This document shows positions 17,711-26,401 of a stretch of DNA of 64,000 bases, piece after piece; positions within the stretch are counted from its first letter, which is position 1; every line of letters starts with the position of its first letter. Under the pieces are notes generated by a model. That model did not search any database, was not told where the DNA came from, and saw nothing but the letters and a program-made list of their open reading frames with translations. This stretch comes from Candidatus Thorarchaeota archaeon (GTDB lineage Archaea; Asgardarchaeota; Thorarchaeia; Thorarchaeales; Thorarchaeaceae). Position numbers and translations under genes: made by a program. Location: the NCBI GenBank assembly GCA_029855935.1, contig JAGSHN010000019.1:41216-105215 (forward strand), given 5' to 3'.

Positions 17711-18613
17711 TCATTGGCCAAGGATGCGGCTGAGGAGGTCCTCGGTACTGATGACATGCTTGTGTAGACCCAGCTGTTCTGGCTCAAGGCCGAGCGCCAG
17801 CCCCAGAAGCTGTGTATAGTAGAGCACCGGCAGGTTGTACCTGTTCTCGCCGAGTTCCTTGTTGAGCTGCAGTTGTGAGAACTCGAACTGTAGATGACAG
17901 AAGGAACACACGTTGATGACAGCGTCTACTCCCGCAGCCATCATATTGTCGAGCTTCTCTCTGGCGATGTCAACGCTCACGGGCGCATTGCTCCCACGGA
18001 CGCCGCCGCCCGCACCACAGCACATGAACTTGTCCCGGTACTGCACACTCTCTGCACCGGTCGCCTCCACGAGTTCATCAAGGAACCTGTGCCTCTGAGT
18101 TCTTCTCCAAGGCCTGTTCTTGCTCGGTTTGAGCAGATGACACCCATAGTGGACCGCCACTCTGAGGCCCCTCAGTGGTCGCTTGACGAGTTCCCGTATT
18201 CTGTCCAGCCCGACGTCGAAGTAGATTACCTCGATGAGATGTCGGGCATCCACGTTCCCGGTGAACTTGATACCAAGCCCCTTGAAGACCCTCTGAACCT
18301 CTGCGAGCCGTTCAGGATGCTCGTGCAGCTCTGCAAGGGTTTCCTTGAATGTGCCATAGCACCCGTTGCAGCCAGTGATGATGTCGTGTCCGGCCTGCTC
18401 GGCAAGGGCGAGATTCCGGGAGGCCAGAGCAAGCCAGGTCGGCTCGTCAAACGACCTGATTACACCGGGTGCAGGGCAGCAACTGGCCCCTTGGAGATCC
18501 TCGAGCTCAATGCCAATGCGTGGCAGGACCTCCCTGATACTCTTCTCCACGTTTGGAAAACGATTCGGCATCACGCAGCCGAGAAAGAATGAATACGTTC
18601 TGCTCTCAGTCAT
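17711..18613 (-). CDS. hdrB: Heterodisulfide reductase subunit B-like protein (copy 1)
   Basis: A 300-residue HdrB with two CCG domains that bind the unusual iron-sulfur clusters of the active site. Domain 1: LGCVMPNRFP, SCCPAPG, GCNGCYG; domain 2: HYGCHLL, FMCCGAGGG, NVCSFCHLQ. In methanogens HdrB reduces CoM-S-S-CoB; in Asgard archaea the disulfide or other acceptor is not known. Its ATG overlaps the hdrC1 stop by four bases. Confidence 0.93.
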   Translation of the reverse strand: MTESRTYSFFLGCVMPNRFPNVEKSIREVLPRIGIELEDLQGASCCPAPGVIRSFDEPTWLALASRNLALAEQAGHDIITGCNGCYGTFKETLAELHEHPERLAEVQRVFKGLGIKFTGNVDARHLIEVIYFDVGLDRIRELVKRPLRGLRVAVHYGCHLLKPSKNRPWRRTQRHRFLDELVEATGAESVQYRDKFMCCGAGGGVRGSNAPVSVDIAREKLDNMMAAGVDAVINVCSFCHLQFEFSQLQLNKELGENRYNLPVLYYTQLLGLALGLEPEQLGLHKHVISTEDLLSRILGQ

Positions 18614-19161
18614 TGACCGGACTCCTCCGTGCTCTCAATGAGGTCGATAAAGCCGGTCCTCCGCATTATCTCCTGGACCTGTTCCAGAGCCTCCCCGCTG
18701 GAGTGTGTCGTCGGCGGAATCTCCTGAAGCCCGAGCTCCCTGCGCATCTCCCGGTTCGCGTCGTCAAGTGGTACTGCGTGTCCGGTCTTGATCAGCTTCC
18801 GCGACGCCTTTCTGTGCTGAGGCAGCATAAAGCCCTCCTCCACGGCCATGTTCCTCATTATGATGATTGCATCAGTCACCTTGATCTGTCGCGGACAGCG
18901 TTCGAGGCATGTGAGGCACGTTGCGCACAGCCACAGATCGGGGGACGTGAGCACCTCCTCTTTCAGTCCGAGAAGTGCCTTCCTGATTATCTCCCGCGTT
19001 CTGAAGGCCGTTCTTCTGCCGCTGGGACAGACACTGGAACACGTGCCGCACTGAATACAGGTACGTATCCTATCAGCCCCAGCCTCAACAAGGGTGTCCA
19101 CAAACTTCGGGTCAATGTCCTCATCATCAATGATATCGCGGACAATAGTGGAGTCGGTCAT
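18610..19161 (-). CDS. hdrC: Heterodisulfide reductase subunit C-like protein (copy 1)
   Basis: A 183-residue HdrC with two [4Fe-4S] motifs: CIQCGTCSSVCPSG (~36-49) and CATCLTCLERCPRQI (~77-91), followed by the conserved NMAVEEGFMLPQHRK helix. It relays electrons from HdrA to HdrB. First gene of an hdrCB pair with a TATA box ~50 bases upstream. Confidence 0.93.
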   Translation of the reverse strand: MTDSTIVRDIIDDEDIDPKFVDTLVEAGADRIRTCIQCGTCSSVCPSGRRTAFRTREIIRKALLGLKEEVLTSPDLWLCATCLTCLERCPRQIKVTDAIIIMRNMAVEEGFMLPQHRKASRKLIKTGHAVPLDDANREMRRELGLQEIPPTTHSSGEALEQVQEIMRRTGFIDLIESTEESGQ

Positions 19162-19209
19162 CAGGAACCCTCAACGCTTGTACTGGCGTGGAAGCGCGGC
19201 TATCAAGAC

Positions 19210-19219
19210 GATATAAGCC
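19210..19219 (-). promoter_or_regulatory. TATA box of the hdrC1-hdrB1 pair
   Basis: Minus strand reads GGCTTATATC about 49-58 bases before the hdrC1 ATG at 19161, in the short gap after the radical SAM gene. Confidence 0.5.
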
Positions 19220-19246
19220 TTCAGTACGGAAGTGCTGTTCTGATGC

Positions 19247-20329
19247 TCACTCGATATCGTACTCTGCGTCCGACAGTAGACCCACATTTCCCACTCGGAC
19301 GTTTGTCAGACCCGCCTCTCTTGCCACCTCGGCGGCTCTTCTTGCGTGCCTTCTGCTGGTCCTTGGAAGATCTGTCATATGGTGGTGTGGGGTGAAGCCC
19401 AGCAGGGCTGTAGGAATGGTTGGATCGCAGGATGCAATGAACTGGCACAGCTGGCGGACCTCGTGAAGACCGACGTAGCCCGGCACAAGCAGAATACTGG
19501 CCACTAGAAACTCGCCATCCCTGTTCCTTCCTCTTCCGGCGAGCGTTCTGAAGTTCTTGAGGACCAAGTCATTTCTGACGCCTGTGAGGGCGGTGTATAT
19601 CTGCGGGGAGAATGCCTTGAGGTCGAACTTGATGGTCCCTCCAGTAGACTCCACCATATCTGCGATTCTGTCGAGCCACTTGAAGGAGATGTTTCCATTG
19701 GTCTCGTAGCAGACCCGGACGAGTCGCTCCTCGTTTAGGAGGCGGGCGGTCTCCAGTGAGTGGGCTGCGTTGCACGCAGGGTCGCCCCCAAAGAAGCAGA
19801 CGCAGGCTGTGGCGGTGTCTGACACAGCGGCCAGTCCAGCAGCGGTCATCCGAGGTCGCCCTGTGACCATCATCTCCTTGTACGACTCGTTCTGACAGAA
19901 GAGGCAGTCGGAGTTGCACGAGCCGTAGAAGACTGCCAGATTCTTGAGACGTCTTCCATCGCGCGACAGCCCGCTCTTAGTAGTGACAGGGCACACCCAG
20001 TCGGCGACGCAATTTGTCGGGAGCGGGTCAAAGTACCATGAGACAATGGCCTCATCTGGATATCTCTCGACAACTCTTCCATCACGTACCGTGAAGGAAC
20101 CGCAGAAGCCAATCTCTCCCTCACTCAGCCTACAATGGTTACCGCACTCAGGACAGACATACTGCCCATCTGTCGGAGGCCTCGGAATCAGCCCCGCACG
20201 GGCCCGAAGGCTGGCGTGTGTGTCCACTGCTGTATTGACGAGGGTGCTGTCCTCTCTGTAGCACGCCCCACATCGTCCGAGGACGGATGCCGCCAGCGCC
20301 TCACGGTCCGGGTGCGCTGCACAGAACAT
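19247..20329 (-). CDS. Radical SAM protein (PflA/AmrS-like)
   Basis: A 360-residue protein with the radical SAM cluster motif CxxxCxxC (GSCNSDCLFCQN, ~137-148), followed by FFGGDPACN (the GGE-like SAM-binding strand) and a TIM-barrel-like continuation. Upstream (~59-75) is a second Cys set, CPECGNHCRLSEGEIGFCG, matching the N-terminal region of AmrS/PflA-like activases, and there are more Cys at the extreme N-terminus (FCAAHP...CGACY). The substrate is unknown. It sits between two hdr groups on the minus strand; a role in maturation or modification there would be guesswork. Confidence 0.85.
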   Translation of the reverse strand: MFCAAHPDREALAASVLGRCGACYREDSTLVNTAVDTHASLRARAGLIPRPPTDGQYVCPECGNHCRLSEGEIGFCGSFTVRDGRVVERYPDEAIVSWYFDPLPTNCVADWVCPVTTKSGLSRDGRRLKNLAVFYGSCNSDCLFCQNESYKEMMVTGRPRMTAAGLAAVSDTATACVCFFGGDPACNAAHSLETARLLNEERLVRVCYETNGNISFKWLDRIADMVESTGGTIKFDLKAFSPQIYTALTGVRNDLVLKNFRTLAGRGRNRDGEFLVASILLVPGYVGLHEVRQLCQFIASCDPTIPTALLGFTPHHHMTDLPRTSRRHARRAAEVAREAGLTNVRVGNVGLLSDAEYDIE

Positions 20330-20488
20330 AGTGGGCTCTGTATGCCCGGAAGCAATCTAATGTTTTGCCCTGTTCTAGGCCACTTCTTGGTGCCCCCTCC
20401 AGACGCTCAGACCGACAACGTGTCTTGCCCTTTGGTAATGGATTTAAGGCCGGAAGCAGAGTTGACCAGAGCAGTCGGTGGAACAACA

Positions 20489-21076
20489 TTGACGAGCCCT
20501 GAAACAGAGTCGGCAGTCATCATCGATGAGCCTGACACCTCGTTTGTCGAGATGATAAAGCGCACAGGTGGTCCGAACGTCCAGAACTGTTTTCAGTGCG
20601 GCACATGTAGCGGGAGCTGCCCCGCTGGGGCCCGGACGAACTATCTGGTCCGTCTGATCATAAGGAAAGCGCTGCTGGGCCTCAAAGAGGAGGTCATCTC
20701 GGCGCCAGAGCTGTGGTACTGTACCACGTGTTACACGTGTCAGGACCGCTGTCCTCAGGAGGTCAATCCGACGGACGTGATCAAGGCCATCCGCAACATT
20801 GCCGTGGCCGAGGGTTATATGCTGGACAATCACAGAAAGACCGCCGCAAAGGTCGTCGATGCTGGTCATGCTGTCCCCCTCGACAAGGACACCTGGAGAA
20901 AGCTTCGCGAGTCGGTCGGGCTTGAGCCAGTCCCGCCGAACGCCAGCGGCAATCCTTGGGCCATAGAGGAGATACGCAAGATCACGAGAAAGAGTGGCTT
21001 CGACTCACTCATCGGCTATGAGGAGATGCGTCGGGCTGCGGAGGAGAAGGCTCGCCAGAAGGCCAAGAAGGGGTGA
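20489..21076 (+). CDS. hdrC: Heterodisulfide reductase subunit C-like protein (copy 2)
   Basis: A 195-residue HdrC. I choose the TTG at 20489 because GGTGG lies six bases upstream and the distance to the first cluster Cys (~34 residues) then matches copy 1; an in-frame ATG at 20438 (adding 17 residues) is possible. Cluster motifs: CFQCGTCSGSCPAG and CTTCYTCQDRCPQEV, then the NIAVAEGYMLDNHRK helix. C-terminus is Lys/Glu-rich. The next gene, hdrB2, begins nine bases after the stop codon. Confidence 0.9.
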   Translation: MTSPETESAVIIDEPDTSFVEMIKRTGGPNVQNCFQCGTCSGSCPAGARTNYLVRLIIRKALLGLKEEVISAPELWYCTTCYTCQDRCPQEVNPTDVIKAIRNIAVAEGYMLDNHRKTAAKVVDAGHAVPLDKDTWRKLRESVGLEPVPPNASGNPWAIEEIRKITRKSGFDSLIGYEEMRRAAEEKARQKAKKG

Positions 21077-21084
21077 TTTCACGG

Positions 21085-21999
21085 ATGGCACGGCCCAAAT
21101 TCTATCACTTCTTGGGATGCATCATCCCGCACAGATATCCCAGCATCGAGAGAGCTGCGAGGCTCGTCTTTGAGGACCTCGGTGTCGAGCTTCTCGATAT
21201 GGTGGGCGCGACGTGCTGTCCCGCCCCGGGTGTGTTCGGCTCTTTCGACCGCGTGACGTGGGCCAGCATTGCAGCGCGCAATCTCACCATTGCTGAGGCT
21301 GGTGGTCATCCGATCACTACTGGCTGCAACGGCTGTTTCGCGAGCCTTTGGGACGCGAACCATGAACTGCACGTGGACGAGGAGCTTCGGAAGAGGGTCA
21401 ACGAGAACCTTGCCGAGATTGGACGCGAGTTCAAAGGCACTATTGAGGTCACCCACTATGTCGATGTGCTTGTGAACACCGTGGGTCTGGATGAGGTGCG
21501 CCGACACGTGGTCCGTCCCCTTGAGGGTGTCAGGATGGCACTTCATCCCGGTTGTCACTGGATGCGTCCGCGCGCACTGAAGAAGAAGGACAATTCTGAG
21601 CGACCACGCATATTTCGCGAGCTCTGCGAGACCTCGGGCGCTGAGTACGTTCCCTACAAGGACGAACTGATATGCTGTGGCGCAGGTGGTGCCGTAAGGA
21701 CCGCGGATCTCAAGGTGTCACTTGACTTTACAAAGCAGAAGTTCGAGAGCATAGAGGAGGCGGGTGGCGCCGACATAATCGTCACGCCTTGCCCGTTCTG
21801 CGAACTTCAACTCGACCTAGGCCAAGTCGAGATTCAGAAGAACTTCGGAGTGGAGTTCACATACGATGTTCTTCACGTGATGGAGCTTCTTGCTCTCGCG
21901 TTCGGTCATGAGCCCGGTGAGTTTGGACTGAAGACGCACCTGCAGTATCTGCAGCGGAAGTCGGAGCCACGCTGGGAGCGTCTGGGTGTCAAGGCGTAA
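21085..21999 (+). CDS. hdrB: Heterodisulfide reductase subunit B-like protein (copy 2)
   Basis: A 304-residue HdrB starting at ATG 21085 with GGGGTGAT upstream (a GTG at 21073 is the alternative). CCG-domain cysteines are complete: FLGCIIPHRYP, TCCPAPG, GCNGCFA; then HPGCHWM, ICCGAGG, TPCPFCELQ. It is most like copy 1 at the CCPAPG and CCGAGG motifs. A C-terminal tail (~280-304) extends past the usual end. Pairs with hdrC2. Confidence 0.92.
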   Translation: MARPKFYHFLGCIIPHRYPSIERAARLVFEDLGVELLDMVGATCCPAPGVFGSFDRVTWASIAARNLTIAEAGGHPITTGCNGCFASLWDANHELHVDEELRKRVNENLAEIGREFKGTIEVTHYVDVLVNTVGLDEVRRHVVRPLEGVRMALHPGCHWMRPRALKKKDNSERPRIFRELCETSGAEYVPYKDELICCGAGGAVRTADLKVSLDFTKQKFESIEEAGGADIIVTPCPFCELQLDLGQVEIQKNFGVEFTYDVLHVMELLALAFGHEPGEFGLKTHLQYLQRKSEPRWERLGVKA

Positions 22000-22011
22000 T
22001 AAATGCGTAGA

Positions 22012-22157
22012 GAGGCAGAGTCTCGACCCTGGGGCCTACCTCTCTGCCTCACCTCAGGTAATCACTCGGTGTCAGTCGCTATCAGGCGATGACTGAGTCT
22101 GCACCTCCACTCGTGCAAGATCTGTCTCCTCCTCGTAGGTCCGGCCATTGGACCTAC
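22012..22157 (+). other. Three successive hairpins in the hdrB2-hdrA1 gap
   Basis: The 389-base gap (22000-22388) holds three inverted repeats in a row. Stem 1: nine-base arms at 22012-22020 and 22042-22050. Stem 2: TCAGTC at 22072-22077 with GACTGA at 22091-22096. Stem 3: GTAGGTCC at 22135-22142 with GGACCTAC at 22150-22157, seven-base loop. No open frame of interest runs through it. It could be a 3'-end processing/termination region or a structured non-coding RNA. No tRNA or known riboswitch consensus is visible. Confidence 0.4.
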
Positions 22158-22332
22158 ACCGAGAGAGATACGCACGCGTATACCTTCTCGTCGCTCTCAT
22201 CTGTCTGCGTCCCAACAGGTATTCTTGACCTCATCATATAGAAATCCTTCGGACTCGAAAGGCCTGTCTAGTCTTTGTCACACTGCTCTGATGATGTGTC
22301 ACAGGACCTCAGACGCACGGCGCGACAACTAA

Positions 22333-22342
22333 CCTTTTATCG
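22333..22342 (+). promoter_or_regulatory. TATA box of the hdrA1-hdrC3-hdrB3 operon
   Basis: CCTTTTATCG lies 47-56 bases before the hdrA1 ATG at 22389, and the ATG has GGAGTGA nine bases upstream. The preceding three-hairpin region ends the earlier hdr transcript or leads into this one. Confidence 0.45.
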
Positions 22343-22388
22343 TGCAAATTCGACCACTGAGGCTATCACGGACGGAGTGACCTCAGAT

Positions 22389-25300
22389 ATGGCGGCGACT
22401 GCAACCAAGCCGGTCGTTGTGATCGGCGCAGGGATTGCTGGCATCAGAGCAGCGCTCGACCTTGCGGACACAGGCATCAAGGTCTATCTTGTGGAGCGAA
22501 ATCCGTCGATTGGCGGCCACATGTCACAGCTTGACAAGACCTTTCCGACCCTTGACTGCAGCATGTGTATAATGGGTCCGTGGATGGTCGACTGTTCACG
22601 GCACCCCAATATCGAGATACTCTCCTATTCCGAGGTCGTCGAGGTATCTGGTCAGCGTGGTGACTTCAAGGTCCGCGTGCTGAGGCACAATCGTCGTGTG
22701 GACCCTGACAGGTGCACTGGCTGCGGCGACTGTCAGCGAGTCTGTCCAATCGAGGTGCCAAACGAGTACGACCTTGGCCTAAAGATGCGAAAGGCCGCCT
22801 ACATCCCCTTTGCCCAAGCAGTCCCGAATGTCGCGACCATTGACATTGACAATTGTATACAGTGCATGATGTGCGTCAAGACCTGCAAGGCTGACGCCAT
22901 AGACTTTGATATGAAAGACGAGGAGATGGAGATTGAGGCGGCGTCCATAATTGTCAGTACAGGATACGAGCTACTTGATCCGGCCACTGTGCCTGAGTAT
23001 GGTTATGGCCGTTTTGCCAACGTGGTCACTGCGCTTGAGTATGAACGGATGGTCTCGGCCAGTGGTCCCACAGGCGGTGTTGTGGTACGTCCGTCCGATG
23101 GACGGGAGCCACACACGATTGCGTTTGTCCAGTGTGTTGGGTCAAGAGATGTTAATCACTGCTCTTACTGTTCGAGAATCTGCTGCACGTACGCGACGAA
23201 GGAGGCGATAATCACCAAGGAGCACACTCCTGAGGTGCATATCGACATAATGTACAACGACCTCCGCGCTTTCGGAAAGGGCTTCGAAGAGTTCTTGGTC
23301 CGTGGAAAGAGAGACTACGGTATCAACTACGTGAAAGGACTTCCGAGTGAGATACTTGAGGACCCGGAAACGCGTGACCTGATTGTGCGTCACGTTGATG
23401 CAACAGGTCGCAAGGTCGTGGCAGAACGATATGACCTCGTCGTGCTATGTCCCGCAATAGTTCCAACGGACAATCAAGAGCTGTTTGACAGGCTTGGCGT
23501 GAAGGTGGACGCCAACGGCTTCGTCACAGTTCCTGACTCCTCCATCGAGACAGTGGGTACGACCGTTCCCGGAATCTATGTGGCTGGTGCCACAGAGGCC
23601 CCTAAGGACATTCCGGACTCTGTTGCGCACGCAAGCGCCGCGGCCGCCCTGTCCATCCTCGACAACTCGCTCCCGCCGCCGACGACTACTACCGAGTCTG
23701 TCCCCGCCAAGGCAGAGGAGGCCGTTGCAGACCCGCGAATTGGGGTGTTCGTGTGTTCGTGTGGGATAAACATCGCTGGTGTCGTGGATGTTGCTGATGT
23801 CACTCAGTACGCCTCCACCCTGCCGAACGTTGTGTACTCAGAGAACCTGCTCTATGCGTGTTCGTCGGACTCGCAAGAGGTGATCAAGGAGGCAATCAAG
23901 GAGCACGGTCTGACACGTGTCATTGTCGCGTCGTGTACACCACGGACGCATGAGCCGCTCTTCCGGGCGACGGTCGAGGAGGCTGGTCTGAACAAATACC
24001 TATTCGAGATGGCAAACATCCGGGAACACTGCTCGTGGATTCATCAGAGCGCCAAGGACGAGGCGACTGAGAAGGCCAAAGACCTTGTCAGGATGGCCGT
24101 GGCTCGGGCACAGCTCCTAGAGCCTCAGGAGGAGGCCACGACCCCCGTGGAGGGCGCAGCCCTCATCATCGGTGCAGGTGTCACCGGGATGTCCGCTGCG
24201 GAGCTCATTGCGGAGAAGGGCTTCAAGGTCTACCTTGTCGACAAGAGTGAGCGTGTGGGAGGACTCCTCAATCATCTGGCCACTGTGAACTTCGACTATA
24301 CTCCCTCAACAGAGATAATCAGTTCCCTGCAGCAGAGGGTGGTCGACAATCCGAACATAGAGATTCTGCTGGGCTCTGAGGTCGTAGACAATCGAGGCTC
24401 GGTCGGAGACTTCAACGTCACAATCCGTACCCCCAATGGCCTGCGCGACCTCAAGGTGGGCGTTGTGATAATCGCCACCGGTGCCGTGCCACTCGATGAG
24501 AAGGGTCTCTTTGGTCTTCACGAGCTGCCGGGTGTGATGACAGAGGTCGACCTGAGCCAGAAGATCGCCTCCGGCGAGGACATCAAGGATGGCGATACGT
24601 TTGCGGTCATTCATTGCGCCGGGTCTCGCGAGGACGAGTCGATAGAGGGGGCAAGGACATGGTGTTCCTCCATCTGCTGTACAGTGGCGCTGGAACATAC
24701 GCTTGAGCTACTGGAGAAGTATCCCAACTCGCGGGTGTTCCACTTCTATCGTGACCTCAGGGTGTCATACGACGGCGAGGACAAGTACCGCGAGGCACGG
24801 AAGAAGGGCGTCATCTTCATGAGATACGACAGGGATGACCCTCCCGTCGTCACTGAGGGCAAGGAGCGGAGGCTGCGTGTCGAGGCCTTTGACCTCCTGC
24901 TGGGAGCCCGTGTCGGTGTGGAGGTTGACCATGTAGTTCTCGCCACAGCGATGATACCCCCCTCTGGCAACAAGCAGGTATCGGAGCTGTTCAAGACCCC
25001 ACTCAATACCTCAGGATTCTTCATGGAGGCCCATCCGAAGCTACGCCCTGTCGACTCTCAGACGGATGGCATCTTCGTGGCAGGAACAGCAACGGCACCA
25101 AAGCGCATCCACGAGAGTATCATCCAGGGTCGGGCGGCGGCCGCCCGGGCGCTTGTACCTCTGGTGAACGGCGTGCGCAAAGCCGAGGCGATAGTGTCGG
25201 TGGTCGACCCCGACATCTGTGTCGGCTGTGGAACCTGTGAGATCAACTGCGCCTTTGGTGCCATCGAGGTCGTTCCCGGTCAGGGTGGTCATGACTATGC

Positions 25301-25847
25301 TGTGTCGAATCCGGTACTGTGTCAGGGCTGCGGGAAGTGTGCCGCTGGCTGTCCGGCTGGCGCCATCACAATGAAACACTTCACCGATGACCAGATCTTC
25401 GCTCAGATGCGCGCGGCCATCGAGGACATCCCTCCGACTGAACTGAGAATTCTCACCATTGTCTGTAACTGGTGCAGCTATGCAGGGGCGGACAGTGCGG
25501 GTGTGGCACGACTTCAGCAGCCCCCCTCCGTACGCGACATCCGTGTGATGTGCACTGGTAGGATAAGCGTCACACATCTTCTTGAGGCCTTCCGGTTGGG
25601 TGCCGATATGGTCTGGGTCTCCGGTTGTCATGTTGGCGACTGCCACTACGTTGATGGAAACTTGGCCTTTGACAGGCGATTCAGGATCGCACGAAAGATA
25701 CTCGAGAAGGCCGGTCTGGAGCCCGAGAGGCTCCAGTTCACGCACATCAGCGCAAGTGAGGGTGCGGCGTGGGCCGATGCTGTCCGTAGGATGACGGAGC
25801 TGGTGGAACGACTTGGGCCGAGCCCGTTACGTCGGAGAGGCGGATGA
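22389..25847 (+). CDS. hdrA: Double-length HdrA fused to an MvhD domain
   Basis: A 1152-residue flavin-iron-sulfur protein, far longer than methanogen HdrA (~650). Start ATG 22389 (GGAGTGA upstream). First HdrA unit: FAD motif VIGAGIAGIRAALD (~11-24), ferredoxin motifs CTGCGDCQRVCP (~109-120) and CIQCMMCVKTCKAD (~156-169), then NHCSYCSRICC. Second unit from ~480: VFVCSCGINIAG, a second FAD motif LIIGAGVTGMSA, WCSSICC, and two ferredoxin motifs CVGCGTCEINC and CQGCGKCAAGC. Residues ~1021-1152 are an MvhD/FlpD domain (CNWCSYAGADSAG...SGCHVGDCHY) that normally links HdrA to hydrogenase or formate dehydrogenase. Flavin-based electron bifurcation is the expected role. First of an hdrA-hdrC-hdrB operon. 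Confidence 0.93.
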   Translation: MAATATKPVVVIGAGIAGIRAALDLADTGIKVYLVERNPSIGGHMSQLDKTFPTLDCSMCIMGPWMVDCSRHPNIEILSYSEVVEVSGQRGDFKVRVLRHNRRVDPDRCTGCGDCQRVCPIEVPNEYDLGLKMRKAAYIPFAQAVPNVATIDIDNCIQCMMCVKTCKADAIDFDMKDEEMEIEAASIIVSTGYELLDPATVPEYGYGRFANVVTALEYERMVSASGPTGGVVVRPSDGREPHTIAFVQCVGSRDVNHCSYCSRICCTYATKEAIITKEHTPEVHIDIMYNDLRAFGKGFEEFLVRGKRDYGINYVKGLPSEILEDPETRDLIVRHVDATGRKVVAERYDLVVLCPAIVPTDNQELFDRLGVKVDANGFVTVPDSSIETVGTTVPGIYVAGATEAPKDIPDSVAHASAAAALSILDNSLPPPTTTTESVPAKAEEAVADPRIGVFVCSCGINIAGVVDVADVTQYASTLPNVVYSENLLYACSSDSQEVIKEAIKEHGLTRVIVASCTPRTHEPLFRATVEEAGLNKYLFEMANIREHCSWIHQSAKDEATEKAKDLVRMAVARAQLLEPQEEATTPVEGAALIIGAGVTGMSAAELIAEKGFKVYLVDKSERVGGLLNHLATVNFDYTPSTEIISSLQQRVVDNPNIEILLGSEVVDNRGSVGDFNVTIRTPNGLRDLKVGVVIIATGAVPLDEKGLFGLHELPGVMTEVDLSQKIASGEDIKDGDTFAVIHCAGSREDESIEGARTWCSSICCTVALEHTLELLEKYPNSRVFHFYRDLRVSYDGEDKYREARKKGVIFMRYDRDDPPVVTEGKERRLRVEAFDLLLGARVGVEVDHVVLATAMIPPSGNKQVSELFKTPLNTSGFFMEAHPKLRPVDSQTDGIFVAGTATAPKRIHESIIQGRAAAARALVPLVNGVRKAEAIVSVVDPDICVGCGTCEINCAFGAIEVVPGQGGHDYAVSNPVLCQGCGKCAAGCPAGAITMKHFTDDQIFAQMRAAIEDIPPTELRILTIVCNWCSYAGADSAGVARLQQPPSVRDIRVMCTGRISVTHLLEAFRLGADMVWVSGCHVGDCHYVDGNLAFDRRFRIARKILEKAGLEPERLQFTHISASEGAAWADAVRRMTELVERLGPSPLRRRGG

Positions 25848-25860
25848 TGAGGTGACAGAC

Positions 25861-26400
25861 GTGAGCGATGAGACGTGGGGTCAGTTCAAGACCTTTGAGA
25901 ACGCGGTCTTTGAGGCCTTTGACAGCGAGTTCACAAGAGAGGCGTCGAGACTCATCGGAGGCCAGGATCTCCAAGCCTGCTTCCAGTGTACGAAGTGCAG
26001 TGCCGGCTGCCCGGTGAGCGACAAGGTCAACGTACAGGTGCACGAGTTGATGCGGATGCTCGTGCTGGGCCTACGGGAGGTCCTTGAGACGGACATGGTG
26101 TGGCTCTGCACGACGTGCTATACCTGCCAGGAGCGGTGTCCTCAGGGCATCCACATCACCGACATAATCTTCGGCCTCAAGAATATGGCCTTCAGGCGCG
26201 GCATTGCCCCGCCCGGATATCTCGCTGCGCGCGAGGGGCTCTACAACACGGGGCGTCTGTACGAGCCCACAGAGTGGGAACGAGAGGACCTCGATCTGGA
26301 TCCGGTCCCGGAGTTCGACATAGATGACATCCAGACACTGTTCGAGGCGACAGGTCTGATGGGCCTCGGGAAGGGGAAGAAGAAGGCGGGGGGCGAGTGA
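25861..26400 (+). CDS. hdrC: Heterodisulfide reductase subunit C-like protein (copy 3)
   Basis: A 179-residue HdrC. GTG at 25861 has GAGGTGA five bases upstream; the frame is open back to a TTG at 25813 inside hdrA1, and a GTG at 25852 is another option. Cluster motifs: CFQCTKCSAGCPVSD and CTTCYTCQERCPQGI, then a KNMAFRRGI helix. The Lys/Gly-rich tail ends one base before the hdrB3 start codon. This copy is more divergent from copies 1 and 2 than those are from each other. Confidence 0.9.
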   Translation: MSDETWGQFKTFENAVFEAFDSEFTREASRLIGGQDLQACFQCTKCSAGCPVSDKVNVQVHELMRMLVLGLREVLETDMVWLCTTCYTCQERCPQGIHITDIIFGLKNMAFRRGIAPPGYLAAREGLYNTGRLYEPTEWEREDLDLDPVPEFDIDDIQTLFEATGLMGLGKGKKKAGGE

Positions 26401-26401
26401 G

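Noticed and set aside
20135..20488. Longer N-terminus for hdrC copy 2
   Set aside because: It overlaps the divergent radical SAM gene and its promoter and has no similarity to HdrC.
22000..22200. Possible tRNA in the hairpin region
   Set aside because: The stems do not form a cloverleaf, and no T-loop (GGTTCRANNCC) or acceptor pairing is present.
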